Source: Gammaproteobacteria bacterium (GTDB taxonomy: Bacteria; Pseudomonadota; Gammaproteobacteria; Eutrophobiales; Eutrophobiaceae). From it: a stretch of 64,000 bases of DNA. Under the pieces are notes generated by a model. It had not been told where the DNA came from and ran no database searches. It worked only from the letters and a program-made list of their open reading frames with translations. Shown here one piece after another: positions 1 through 7,991 of the stretch; position 1 is the stretch's first letter; each line of letters begins with the position of its first letter. The stretch lies in contig SCUJ01000006.1 of NCBI GenBank assembly GCA_004297165.1, positions 558,001 to 622,000 on the forward strand, read 5' to 3'. Position numbers and translations under genes: made by a program.

Positions 1-1804
1 TGCCGCAACGGTTGCATACCGCCTGATCGATGATATGGATCTTGTCCTTGCCGCCCGAGATCGCCCCGGAGGTGCATTTACGGAAGCAGATCAGGCAGGC
101 CTGGCATTGCTCAGGATCGATGTAGTAGGAGATCAGTTTCTTGCAAACGAACGCGGGACACCGCTTGTTGTGGATGTGCGCCTCGTATTCATGACGGAAA
201 TAGCGCAATGTGCTCAGCACCGGATTGGCGGCGCTGCGTCCCAGTGCGCACAGCGAGGCGCGGGTAGAGAGGCAGATCTCCTCGAGCAGTTCGATGTCGC
301 CTTCCTTGCCTCGGCCTTCGGTGATGTCGGTCAGGATCCGGTGCATCTGCTTGATGCCTTCCCGGCAGGGCGAACATTTGCCGCAGGATTCGCCGGAGAG
401 GAAATTCAGGAAGTAGCGGGCGACATCCACCATGCAGGTGTCCTCATCCATGACGATCATGCCACCTGAACCCATGATGGCCCCGAACTTGGTCAGTTCG
501 TCGAAATCGACCTGGATATCCAGATGTTCCTCGGGGATGCAGCCGCCCGCAGGACCGCCGGTCTGCACGGCCTTGAACTTCTTGTTTTTCGGGATGCCGC
601 CGCCCACCTTGTAGATGATGTCCCTGAGCGTGACGCCCATCGGCACCTCGACCAGACCGGTGTTGTTTACCTTGCCCACCAGGGAAAATATCTTCGTCCC
701 CTTGCTGCCTTTGGTGCCCATTCCGGCGAACCAGTCCGCCCCGTTGTTAACGATCAACGGCACGTTGGCCCAGGTCTCTACATTATTGATATTGGTGGGT
801 TTGCCCCACAAGCCGCGGGTGGCTGGAAACGGCGGTCGGGCGCGCGGTTCTCCCGCCCTGCCCTCCAGAGAGGCCAGCAGTGCGGTCTCTTCGCCGCAAA
901 TGAAGGCCCCGGCGCCCCGATGGACCTCGATGCTGAAATCGAAACCCGATCCGAGGATGTTCTTGCCCAGCAGGCCGCGCTCCTCCGCCAGCCGGATGGC
1001 GGAAAGCACGTTCTCCACCGCGAGTGGATATTCCTGGCGAACATAGATGTAGCCTTCGCTGGCGCCGATGGCATAGGCGCCGATGATGAGTCCCTCCAGG
1101 ACGCCGAAGGGATTGCCCTCCATCAGCGAACGGTCCATATAGGCGCCGGGGTCGCCTTCATCGCAGTTGACGATGACGTATTTCCTGTCGCCCAGCGCAT
1201 TGCGCGCCGCTTCCCACTTGATGCCGGCCGGGAAACCGCCGCCGCCCCGGCCGCGCAGATTCGCCTTTTTCACCTCGGCGATGACCGCCTCCGGTCCCAT
1301 GTCGAATGCCTTGACCATGGCCGAGTAGCCGCCGACGGCGAGATAGTCGTTCAGATTCTTGGGGTCGAGTTTGACGTTGTTGGCCAAGACACTGCGCTGC
1401 TGGTGTTTATAAAAGGGAATCTCGAATTCGTGAGTGGCCTTTTCGCCAGTCGCCGGGTCCTTGTACAAAAGACGCTCGACGACCTTTTTCTCTTTGACGG
1501 TCTTCGCGATGATCTCCGGGACGTCTTTCGGCGTAACCTGGATATAACTGATCTCTTCGGGCGAGATCACCATGTTCGGACCTTTTTCGCAGAAACCATG
1601 GCAGCCGGTCTTGCGGAATTCCACCGATCCGTTCAAGCCTTGCTTCTCGAACTCCTCATGGATGGCCGCGGCCACCTTGCCGCTGCCGGTGGCGTTGCAC
1701 GCCGTGCCCGAGCAGAGCGTTATGCAGACCTTGTCCGGATCGCGTCCGGCCAGGATCTCCTCACGGAGATGTTCGAGATCGGCGGGTGAATTCAGTTTCG
1801 ACAT
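1..1804 (-). CDS. NuoF/HndC-like NADH-binding flavoprotein (BamH-like), 3' end cut by window edge
   Basis: About 601 codons are visible and the gene continues past position 1. The N-terminus is a thioredoxin-like [2Fe-2S] domain (CSGTAC near residue 31, GCHGFC near 73). The NuoF core follows, with RGRGGGGFPAG (FMN/NADH fold), a CGEE motif and the CGKCSPCREG cluster ligands. A C-terminal two-cluster ferredoxin begins with CQACLICFRKC and is truncated here. This architecture is that of soluble NAD-reducing or bifurcating modules such as HndC and BamH, not of respiratory complex I NuoF. The ATG at 1804 lies 9 bases after the NuoE-like gene. The inferred role is NADH/NAD+ exchange with the Hdr/AOR complex encoded upstream. 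The family is certain; the link to aromatic reduction is inference. Confidence 0.9.
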   Translation of the reverse strand, partial: MSKLNSPADLEHLREEILAGRDPDKVCITLCSGTACNATGSGKVAAAIHEEFEKQGLNGSVEFRKTGCHGFCEKGPNMVISPEEISYIQVTPKDVPEIIAKTVKEKKVVERLLYKDPATGEKATHEFEIPFYKHQQRSVLANNVKLDPKNLNDYLAVGGYSAMVKAFDMGPEAVIAEVKKANLRGRGGGGFPAGIKWEAARNALGDRKYVIVNCDEGDPGAYMDRSLMEGNPFGVLEGLIIGAYAIGASEGYIYVRQEYPLAVENVLSAIRLAEERGLLGKNILGSGFDFSIEVHRGAGAFICGEETALLASLEGRAGEPRARPPFPATRGLWGKPTNINNVETWANVPLIVNNGADWFAGMGTKGSKGTKIFSLVGKVNNTGLVEVPMGVTLRDIIYKVGGGIPKNKKFKAVQTGGPAGGCIPEEHLDIQVDFDELTKFGAIMGSGGMIVMDEDTCMVDVARYFLNFLSGESCGKCSPCREGIKQMHRILTDITEGRGKEGDIELLEEICLSTRASLCALGRSAANPVLSTLRYFRHEYEAHIHNKRCPAFVCKKLISYYIDPEQCQACLICFRKCTSGAISGGKDKIHIIDQAVCNRCG

Positions 1805-1813
1805 GGGATGCCC

Positions 1814-2266
1814 TTATTGATAACCTTTCAACAGGTCGGCGGCCATGGCGGGCGCCAGCTTGCCGAGGTGCTGTTCATCGATCTCCATCACCGGACCCAG
1901 GGCGCAGCAACCGAGGCAGTTGACCGTCTCCAGACTGAATTTGAGATCGGCGTCGGTCTCGCCCGGCTGAATGCCGGTGATGTTCTGCACCACCTCCAGG
2001 ACGCGGTTCGCGCCGCGCACGTGGCAGGCGGTGCCGACGCAGACGTTGATCTCGTGCCGTCCCTTCGGCACCAGACTGAAGGCCTTGTAGAAGGTGGCGG
2101 TGTGCTGGATCCGGCTCATCGGCACGCCGAGACGCTCGCTGACGAGTTCCAGGGCCTCGCGCGGCAGCCAGTGGAGATCGTTCTGGATGTCGAGCAGGAT
2201 CTGTATCAGGGCGCTCGCCTCGCCATTGTACTTGTCGATGATTGCGCTGATATTCGTGGTGTCCAT
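1814..2266 (-). CDS. NuoE-like thioredoxin-fold [2Fe-2S] protein (BamG-like)
   Basis: The 150-residue protein has the NuoE fold: an N-terminal helical part (PREALELVSERLGVP, HTATFYKAF) and four cluster cysteines in CVGTAC and CLGCC. Its length matches the family. NuoE partners NuoF as an electron-relay subunit. Here it sits directly upstream of the NuoF-like gene and downstream of an MvhD-like gene, with no other complex I genes in the window, so it is probably part of a soluble Hdr-linked NADH module. Confidence 0.92.
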   Translation of the reverse strand: MDTTNISAIIDKYNGEASALIQILLDIQNDLHWLPREALELVSERLGVPMSRIQHTATFYKAFSLVPKGRHEINVCVGTACHVRGANRVLEVVQNITGIQPGETDADLKFSLETVNCLGCCALGPVMEIDEQHLGKLAPAMAADLLKGYQ

Positions 2267-2306
2267 AGCCAGTCTCGGGATCGTTGCAGGTATGCGTATC
2301 GTTGAA

Positions 2307-3074
2307 TCAGACCAGCGCGTAGCGTTTTTCCGCCTGATCGAAGCGAATCAAGCGCTGTCTGGAGGACTCCGTCAGGAATTTCGCGACGTTCGAGGAATTG
2401 ATCCCCAGTTGCGCGGCGATCTCGCCTGTCGTTAGCATGCGGTCCTTGAGCAGCAAAAGGATCTGGCTGATGGTGAGTTTGTCGGCGATCTGGTCCTTGA
2501 ACAGACGCGTCGCCTCCGGGCCATCGAAATATTCCGCGTATTGTTCCTTGTTCTCGAAGCGCACCCGCAGCTTTTCGCGCTCCACGAGCTTCACGAAGGG
2601 CAGGACCTTGCGGATCGCCTCCAGTTTCAGCGCCAGTGTCTCGTCGCTCATCCCCTCACCCGCGCCGAGCGGGCCGATTTCCTTGAGTTCGTTGGTGAAC
2701 TCCGTCATCACCTCCGCGAAACGGTTGCCCTGCGAGGCGGAGATCCACTCCAGGCGCAGACGGTCAGGGTTCAGGCCCGCCTCCTGCAGGAGTTTCTTGC
2801 CGAGGTGCATCATGCTGAGGGCGTCGTAATTGCCTTCCGTCACATAGTGGCACTCGCCCAGCCAGCAGCCGCCTACAAACACCCCGTCCATACCCCGGGT
2901 AAAGGCCCGGAGGACGAATTCTAGATCCACGCGCCCGGAACACATCACCCGGATGATGCGCACGCTGGGGGGATACTGATAGCGGGACACGCCGCAGAGG
3001 TCCGCGCCCGCATACGAGCACCAGTTGCACAGGAAGCCCATGATGCGCGGTTTGAAGTCATGTGCGGGTCGCAT
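2307..3074 (-). CDS. MvhD/FrhD-like [2Fe-2S] protein with C-terminal winged-helix-like region (BamF-like)
   Basis: The first 140 residues are an MvhD domain: CNWCSYAGADLCG (Cys16, 19, 27), MCSGR (Cys45) and GGCWLGEC (Cys70, Cys75). MvhD proteins pass electrons between hydrogenase or Nuo-type modules and HdrA. The BamF protein of Geobacter is known for a selenocysteine. Every expected position here is a plain cysteine codon and no in-frame TGA is seen. Residues about 210-255 look like a DNA-binding winged helix (TTGEIAAQLGINSSNVAKFL), an extension of unknown purpose. The gene is 255 aa long and lies between the HdrA-like and NuoE-like genes. Confidence 0.87.
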   Translation of the reverse strand: MRPAHDFKPRIMGFLCNWCSYAGADLCGVSRYQYPPSVRIIRVMCSGRVDLEFVLRAFTRGMDGVFVGGCWLGECHYVTEGNYDALSMMHLGKKLLQEAGLNPDRLRLEWISASQGNRFAEVMTEFTNELKEIGPLGAGEGMSDETLALKLEAIRKVLPFVKLVEREKLRVRFENKEQYAEYFDGPEATRLFKDQIADKLTISQILLLLKDRMLTTGEIAAQLGINSSNVAKFLTESSRQRLIRFDQAEKRYALV

Positions 3075-3136
3075 GTAGCAGTCACTCCAGTGGCAGGACG
3101 GCCTGCCTTGCGTGGATTAATTTCATTTTGTTCGGT

Positions 3137-6100
3137 TTAAGCGGCGTCGATCTGGCTGAAGATCAATTCATCGGTAAAATGTTTCAGGTATATGGCGCCG
3201 GTCGGGCACTTGGTATTGCACAACCCGTCGCCCTTGCAGAGGATCGGGTTCACCTGGGCCTTCTTCCCTTTCGGGGTTTCCTGGAAAGAGATGGCGTCGT
3301 AGCTGCATGCGGAGATGCACGCCCCGCAGGTGACGCAGTTGTTGATGTTCACGTCGCAGATCGCCCCTGAGGCCGCCACGGTGTCGCTCGAAAGCACGCA
3401 GATCGCGCGACCGGCCGCGCCGTAAGCCTGGCTGATGGTCTCCGTGAGGTGTTTCGGGTAATGGGCAGTCCCGCACAGGAATACGCCATCGGCGGCGAAA
3501 TCGACCGGGCGAAGTTTTACGTGTGCCTCCTGAAAGAATCCGTCCGGACTCAACGGCACCTTGAACTGCCGCGCAAGGGTCTGGTTGCCCGGCGGCGGGA
3601 TCACCGCGGCCGCCAGTGCAACCACGTCGGCATCCAGGGCGAGGCGTTGGCCGAGGATGGGATCGTAGACGTCCACCCGCAGCAGTTTTTCGCCGTTCTC
3701 CTCGACCGCCGAGACGCGCGGTTTGTCTTCCGGTTCGTAACGGATGAAACGCACGTCGTTATCCGCGGCCTCCCGGTAATAATCCTCCTTGTAACCGTAG
3801 GTGCGCATGTCGCGGAAGATGATGTAGACATCCCGGGCCGGATTTTCTTTCTTGAGTTTCAAGGCGTTCTTGATGGATTGTGTGCAACAGACGCGGCTGC
3901 AATAGTTTCGCTCCGCGTTCCGGCAGCCCACGCACTGGATCATGACCACGCCACGGGCGTTTTTCACGCGCGCGTCCTGTTGCTGGATCGAGTTCTCCAG
4001 TTCGAGCGAGGTCATGACCCGCTCATCCTGGCCGTAGAGATATTCCTCGGGCCGGTATTCCACGGCGCCGGTGGCGATGATTACGGCCCCATGGCGTATC
4101 TGCATCTGGCGGCCTTCCACGTTCAACCGGCTCGTGAAATTTCCGATGTAACCCGTGACCTCCAACAACTCCGCATCCGTGTACACATGGATTGAGGGAT
4201 GACGGAAGACCTTGTTCTTCAGATCGTTCAGAAATGCCTGTACATCGATCCCTTCCAGGGTGCGTTGCAGACGCCTAGCCATGCCGCCGAGGTCGGAATC
4301 CTTCTCGATGAGATAGACCTCGAAACCCTGCTCCGCCATGTTGTAGGCGCTGGTCATGCCGGCGACGCCGCCGCCGATGATCAGGGTTGCCTTGTTGACG
4401 GGGAGATCGAATTCCGAGAGCGGTTGCAGGTGCGAGCTGCGCGCCACGGACATCCGCACGATGTCCTTGGCCTTCTGCGTGGCGTCCTCTTTCTCGCGGG
4501 AATGCACCCAGGAGCAGTGCTCGCGGATGTTCGCCATATCGAAATAATACTGGTTCAATCCGCCTTCCCGGACGGTATCCCGGAAGAGCGGTTCGTGGGT
4601 GCGCGGGGTGCAGGCCGCGATCACCACACGATTGAGGCCGCGTTCGCGGATGACATCCGAGATCTGTTGCGCATTGTCAGTGGAACAGGCGAACAGGCTT
4701 TCCTGCGCATGCGCGACATTCTTCAGCCCCTTGGCGTATTCGACCACCGCGGGCACGTTCACCACCCGGCCGATGTTCGCGCCGCAATGACAGACGAAGA
4801 CGCCGACCTTCGGATCTTCCTTCGTGACATCCCGTTCCTTGGGGTATTCCCTTTCCCTGGCCAGCTTGCCGCGCTGTTGCGCCAGGATCTGTCCGCAAAG
4901 CGCGCCCGCGCCGCTCGCGGAAACCACGGCCTCCGGGATATCCATGGGGCCATGAAAGGTGCCGCTGACGAAGATCCCTTCCCGGCTGGTCTCGATGGGA
5001 TTGAGGGGATTGGTCTTGCAAAAACCGTGTTTGTTGAGATCAACGCCAAAAAGGTTCGCCAGCTCTTTTGCGTCATCCGGCGGGTTCATGCCGACGGACA
5101 ACACCACCATGTCGAACTCCTCCTCCTTAACCCCTTCGCCATCGGTGGCATAGCGAATCGTGACGTTGTTGGTGCCGGGGAGCTCCCGCCCGATGGTCAC
5201 GTAACTGCGGATGAAGCGCACATCGGAGAGGCCGGATGCACGTTGGTAGTAACGCTCGAAGTCCTTGCTGAAGGCGCGGATGTCGTTGTGAAATACGGTC
5301 GCGTCGAGTTCGGGCGCGTGATCCTTGGCGAGGATGATCTGTTTCTGCGTGTAGGCGCAGCAGACCGAAGAGCAGTAGGAGTTGCCGCCGGGAATGACCT
5401 GGCGCGAGCCGACGCACTGGATCCAGGCGATCCGGTGCGGGTGCTTGCCGTCGGACGGCCGCCGAATCTCGCCCTCGTACGGGCCGGTTGAAGACAGGAT
5501 CCGCTCGAAGTCCATGCTGGTCATCACATTCTTGATCTTGCCGTAACCGTAATCATTGCGTTTGGCGGGATCGAAGATTTGGTAACCGGGCGACAGGACG
5601 ATTGATCCCACCTCAATCTCCACAGATTCCGGCTTCTGATGCAGATCGATGGCGTTGTGCTTGCAGACGCCCACACAGATATTGCACTTGTCGTCTTGCA
5701 GATATAGACAGGTCTTCGGATCGATGTAGGTGATCAGCGGGACCGCCTGGGAGAAATGAATATGCACCGCCTTGGTGAGCGAGAGATTCTGGTTATAGGC
5801 ATCCGGAACCTGGGCCGGACAATATTCGACGCAGGCGGTGCAACCGGTGCATTTGTCTTCCAGAACATACCGCGGTCTCCGGTACAGTTGCACCTTGAAG
5901 TTCCCCACCTTCCCTTCCACACGCCGCACATCGGTATTGGTGAGGATGTCGATGTTGGGATGCCGGCTGCACTCGATGAACTTTGGCGATTCGATGCACA
6001 TGGAGCAATCGTTCGACGGGAAGGTCTTGTCGAGCTGGGACATCCGCCCCCCAATCGCGGGCGATTTGTCCACCAGATAGACACGGAATCCGGTATTGGC

Positions 6101-6220
6101 GAGATCCAGCGCGGCCTGGATGCCGCTGATGCCGCCGCCGACGACCAGCACATCGCCCAGGTTGCTTTCCGCAGGGCGCTTCAGGTTTAATCCTTCAATA
6201 GGCATGATATTCAATGTCAT
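3137..6220 (-). CDS. Large HdrA-like FAD/iron-sulfur protein with two flavin domains (BamE-like)
   Basis: The 1027-aa protein is roughly two HdrA units long. In order it has a GGGISG dinucleotide motif near residue 28, DCSMCIESPKFIEC near 71, ferredoxin cysteines CTGCTACVEYCP near 124 and CNICVGVC near 180, and CVGSRQ with CSSVCC near 270-290. A second GGGVAG FAD motif near 595 is followed by CVGCRNAERNYCSRVCC and a C-terminal 2x[4Fe-4S] ferredoxin (CVTCGACISAC, CKGDGLCNTKC). HdrA subunits carry the bifurcating flavin in heterodisulfide-reductase complexes; BamE is the long version in class II benzoyl-CoA reductase. The start at 6220 lacks a clear ribosome site and 6205 is an alternative. Confidence 0.9.
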   Translation of the reverse strand: MTLNIMPIEGLNLKRPAESNLGDVLVVGGGISGIQAALDLANTGFRVYLVDKSPAIGGRMSQLDKTFPSNDCSMCIESPKFIECSRHPNIDILTNTDVRRVEGKVGNFKVQLYRRPRYVLEDKCTGCTACVEYCPAQVPDAYNQNLSLTKAVHIHFSQAVPLITYIDPKTCLYLQDDKCNICVGVCKHNAIDLHQKPESVEIEVGSIVLSPGYQIFDPAKRNDYGYGKIKNVMTSMDFERILSSTGPYEGEIRRPSDGKHPHRIAWIQCVGSRQVIPGGNSYCSSVCCAYTQKQIILAKDHAPELDATVFHNDIRAFSKDFERYYQRASGLSDVRFIRSYVTIGRELPGTNNVTIRYATDGEGVKEEEFDMVVLSVGMNPPDDAKELANLFGVDLNKHGFCKTNPLNPIETSREGIFVSGTFHGPMDIPEAVVSASGAGALCGQILAQQRGKLAREREYPKERDVTKEDPKVGVFVCHCGANIGRVVNVPAVVEYAKGLKNVAHAQESLFACSTDNAQQISDVIRERGLNRVVIAACTPRTHEPLFRDTVREGGLNQYYFDMANIREHCSWVHSREKEDATQKAKDIVRMSVARSSHLQPLSEFDLPVNKATLIIGGGVAGMTSAYNMAEQGFEVYLIEKDSDLGGMARRLQRTLEGIDVQAFLNDLKNKVFRHPSIHVYTDAELLEVTGYIGNFTSRLNVEGRQMQIRHGAVIIATGAVEYRPEEYLYGQDERVMTSLELENSIQQQDARVKNARGVVMIQCVGCRNAERNYCSRVCCTQSIKNALKLKKENPARDVYIIFRDMRTYGYKEDYYREAADNDVRFIRYEPEDKPRVSAVEENGEKLLRVDVYDPILGQRLALDADVVALAAAVIPPPGNQTLARQFKVPLSPDGFFQEAHVKLRPVDFAADGVFLCGTAHYPKHLTETISQAYGAAGRAICVLSSDTVAASGAICDVNINNCVTCGACISACSYDAISFQETPKGKKAQVNPILCKGDGLCNTKCPTGAIYLKHFTDELIFSQIDAA

Positions 6221-6246
6221 TCACCATTCGGTTGGCATCGGTCGGG

Positions 6247-7392
6247 CTAGATAACTTCCTGGATGATCTCGGTGACATCCTTGATCTCGATGCTCCTGCC
6301 GTTGCCGAGGCTGAGCGCGCTGTCCGTGAAATTGGTGATGCAATAGGGACAGGAGGTCGCCAGCACCTCGGCATCGACATCCAGCGCCTGTTTGAGCCGG
6401 ATGTTGGAAAAGCGCTCCTCCTTGGGGGTCTCCATCCAGATCCGTCCGCCGCCGCCGCCGCAACAGAGGCTGTTTTCCCGGTAATCCTCCATTTCGTTCA
6501 GGGTAAGGCCGTTCACCTGGCCGAGGACCTCGCGCGGCTGGTCGAAGATCTTGTTGTGCCGCCCCAGATAACAAGGATCGTGATAGGTAATCCGCTTGGC
6601 ATAGCTGCCCTTCAATTCCAGCCGGCCGCTGCCGATCAGTTCATGCATGAACTGGGTGATATGGATCACCTCGAAATGCATGCCGAATTCGGGATATTCG
6701 TTGGCGAAGGTGTGAAAGCAGTGCGGCGACGAGACGAGGATCCGCTTCACGCCATGATCGATGAAGGTCTTGATGTTCTCGCGGGCGAGATGCTTGAAGG
6801 TCGCTTCATCCCCGGTCTTGCGGATGCTCTCGCCGCAACAGACCTCCTTGGGCCCGAGGATGCCAAATCCAACGCCGGCCTTTTGCAGGATCTTGGCGGT
6901 GGCGACAGCCACCTTCTTCATGCGGGGGTCGTAGCTGAGATAGCAACCGGGGTAATACAGGATTTCCATGCCTTCGGCGAAGGTATTGACCGAGAGTCCT
7001 TCCGCCCAGGCCGCGCGCTTGCCGCGTTCGCCGCCGAGGGAGTTGCCTTCGGACATGAGATGGCCGCTGATGGTGGTGATCGAATCCGGCACAACCCCGT
7101 ATTCGGTGGCGATGCGTCGGAGCGAGACGCCTGCCTTGATCTGATCCACGCCACGCGGACAACGGCTCGGACAGGTGCCGCAGGTGGTGCAACGCCAGAT
7201 CTCCTCCTCGTCGATCGCGGTAAGCCCGAACACGGCCTGGCGCGCGAGCTTGCGCATGCTGAAACTGCTCACCTTGTTCCAGGGACAGACGGCGTCGCAG
7301 ATCCCGCATTGGTAACAATATTTGAACGACTGACCGCCTTGCAACTTGATGATGTCGACGATCTCTTTATACGGGGCTACGGTCTCCGTCAT
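6247..7392 (-). CDS. HdrD/HdrB-like iron-sulfur protein with two CCG domains (BamD-like)
   Basis: The 381-aa protein has an N-terminal ferredoxin pair (CYQCGICDAVCP near residue 26, CTTCGTCPSRCP near 68). Two CCG (DUF224) domains follow. The first has PGCYLSYDP, VCCGES and SPHC. The second has HDPCYLGRH, LCCGGGGGR and TSCPYC. CCG domains bind unusual [4Fe-4S] clusters that handle thiol or disulfide chemistry in HdrB/HdrD, and act as electron relays in related complexes. Neighbouring genes on both sides are in the same operon with spacings of 26-28 bases. No heterodisulfide is expected in this type of organism, so a relay role in an AOR complex is more likely. Confidence 0.9.
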   Translation of the reverse strand: MTETVAPYKEIVDIIKLQGGQSFKYCYQCGICDAVCPWNKVSSFSMRKLARQAVFGLTAIDEEEIWRCTTCGTCPSRCPRGVDQIKAGVSLRRIATEYGVVPDSITTISGHLMSEGNSLGGERGKRAAWAEGLSVNTFAEGMEILYYPGCYLSYDPRMKKVAVATAKILQKAGVGFGILGPKEVCCGESIRKTGDEATFKHLARENIKTFIDHGVKRILVSSPHCFHTFANEYPEFGMHFEVIHITQFMHELIGSGRLELKGSYAKRITYHDPCYLGRHNKIFDQPREVLGQVNGLTLNEMEDYRENSLCCGGGGGRIWMETPKEERFSNIRLKQALDVDAEVLATSCPYCITNFTDSALSLGNGRSIEIKDVTEIIQEVI

Positions 7393-7420
7393 GATATATG
7401 TCCGGCAGGTGAATTCTGGT

Positions 7421-7978
7421 TTAATGACCTTTGGTCATCTTCGAAAGAGCCTCAATCAGGGCATCCTGACCGAATTTGTTCACGAGGGACTCCAGCCCAC
7501 CCTCCAGTTCGGCGCGCTTTTCCTGCGGACGCGGTTCGCGCGTCTCCTCCCGTTCTATATAAGTAAGCGCCCCCGGCAGGCAGGCCTGCACGCACCAGGG
7601 CTTTTCCAGCGGCGGGATGCTTTCGCACATATCGCATTTCAACGGCAGGCCGGAATCCGGTTCGCGGAAATAATCCCGTGAGGGACAGGAGGCGCCGCAG
7701 AAGCTGCACTCGCTGTATTCCTTCCCGCCGATCTTGTAGATGTGCCGGCCGTTGCACTCCGACGGGGTGTAATCGCCGGCCCGGATCGGCACATATTCAT
7801 CGTTGATCTCGTCGACCACCACGCGGATCCGCGCCCGGGCTGGATTGATGCTGCTGAATCTCGGTCTGGCGTGAAAGGCCGAGCAGGCCATCTCACAGGC
7901 GCGGCAACCGGTGCATTTATCGATCTCGACCTTGATCTCCTTGACGATCTTTTTGGCGACTACGGTACTTGCGGTCAT
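7421..7978 (-). CDS. Polyferredoxin-like electron-transfer subunit of AOR (BamC-like)
   Basis: The start at 7978 is chosen because an AGGGAGG ribosome site lies about 7 bases upstream and only 13 bases separate it from the AOR stop. The 185-aa product has cysteine groups typical of four-cluster ferredoxins of the DmsB/AOR-partner type: CTGCRACEMAC near residue 22, CSFCGASCPS near 91, CDMCES near 114 and CVQACLPGAL near 128. It probably receives electrons for, or from, the AOR-family subunit encoded immediately upstream. Confidence 0.9.
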   Translation of the reverse strand: MTASTVVAKKIVKEIKVEIDKCTGCRACEMACSAFHARPRFSSINPARARIRVVVDEINDEYVPIRAGDYTPSECNGRHIYKIGGKEYSECSFCGASCPSRDYFREPDSGLPLKCDMCESIPPLEKPWCVQACLPGALTYIEREETREPRPQEKRAELEGGLESLVNKFGQDALIEALSKMTKGH

Positions 7979-7991
7979 ATTCCAATCCTCC

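Noticed and set aside
35-469. Long plus-strand open frames over 1-9.9 kb
   Set aside because: They lie opposite the iron-sulfur genes, have no recognisable domains and follow from the GC-rich codon pattern of the real minus-strand genes.
1-2266. NuoE and NuoF as part of respiratory complex I
   Set aside because: No other nuo membrane or peripheral genes are adjacent; the NuoF-like protein has an extra thioredoxin-like N-terminus and ferredoxin C-terminus typical of soluble modules.
6247-7392. HdrD/HdrA genes as evidence of methanogenesis or of the sulfur-oxidising sHdr pathway
   Set aside because: The order with AOR, MvhD and NuoEF does not fit either, and no lipoate-binding protein or hdrC1B1A set is present.
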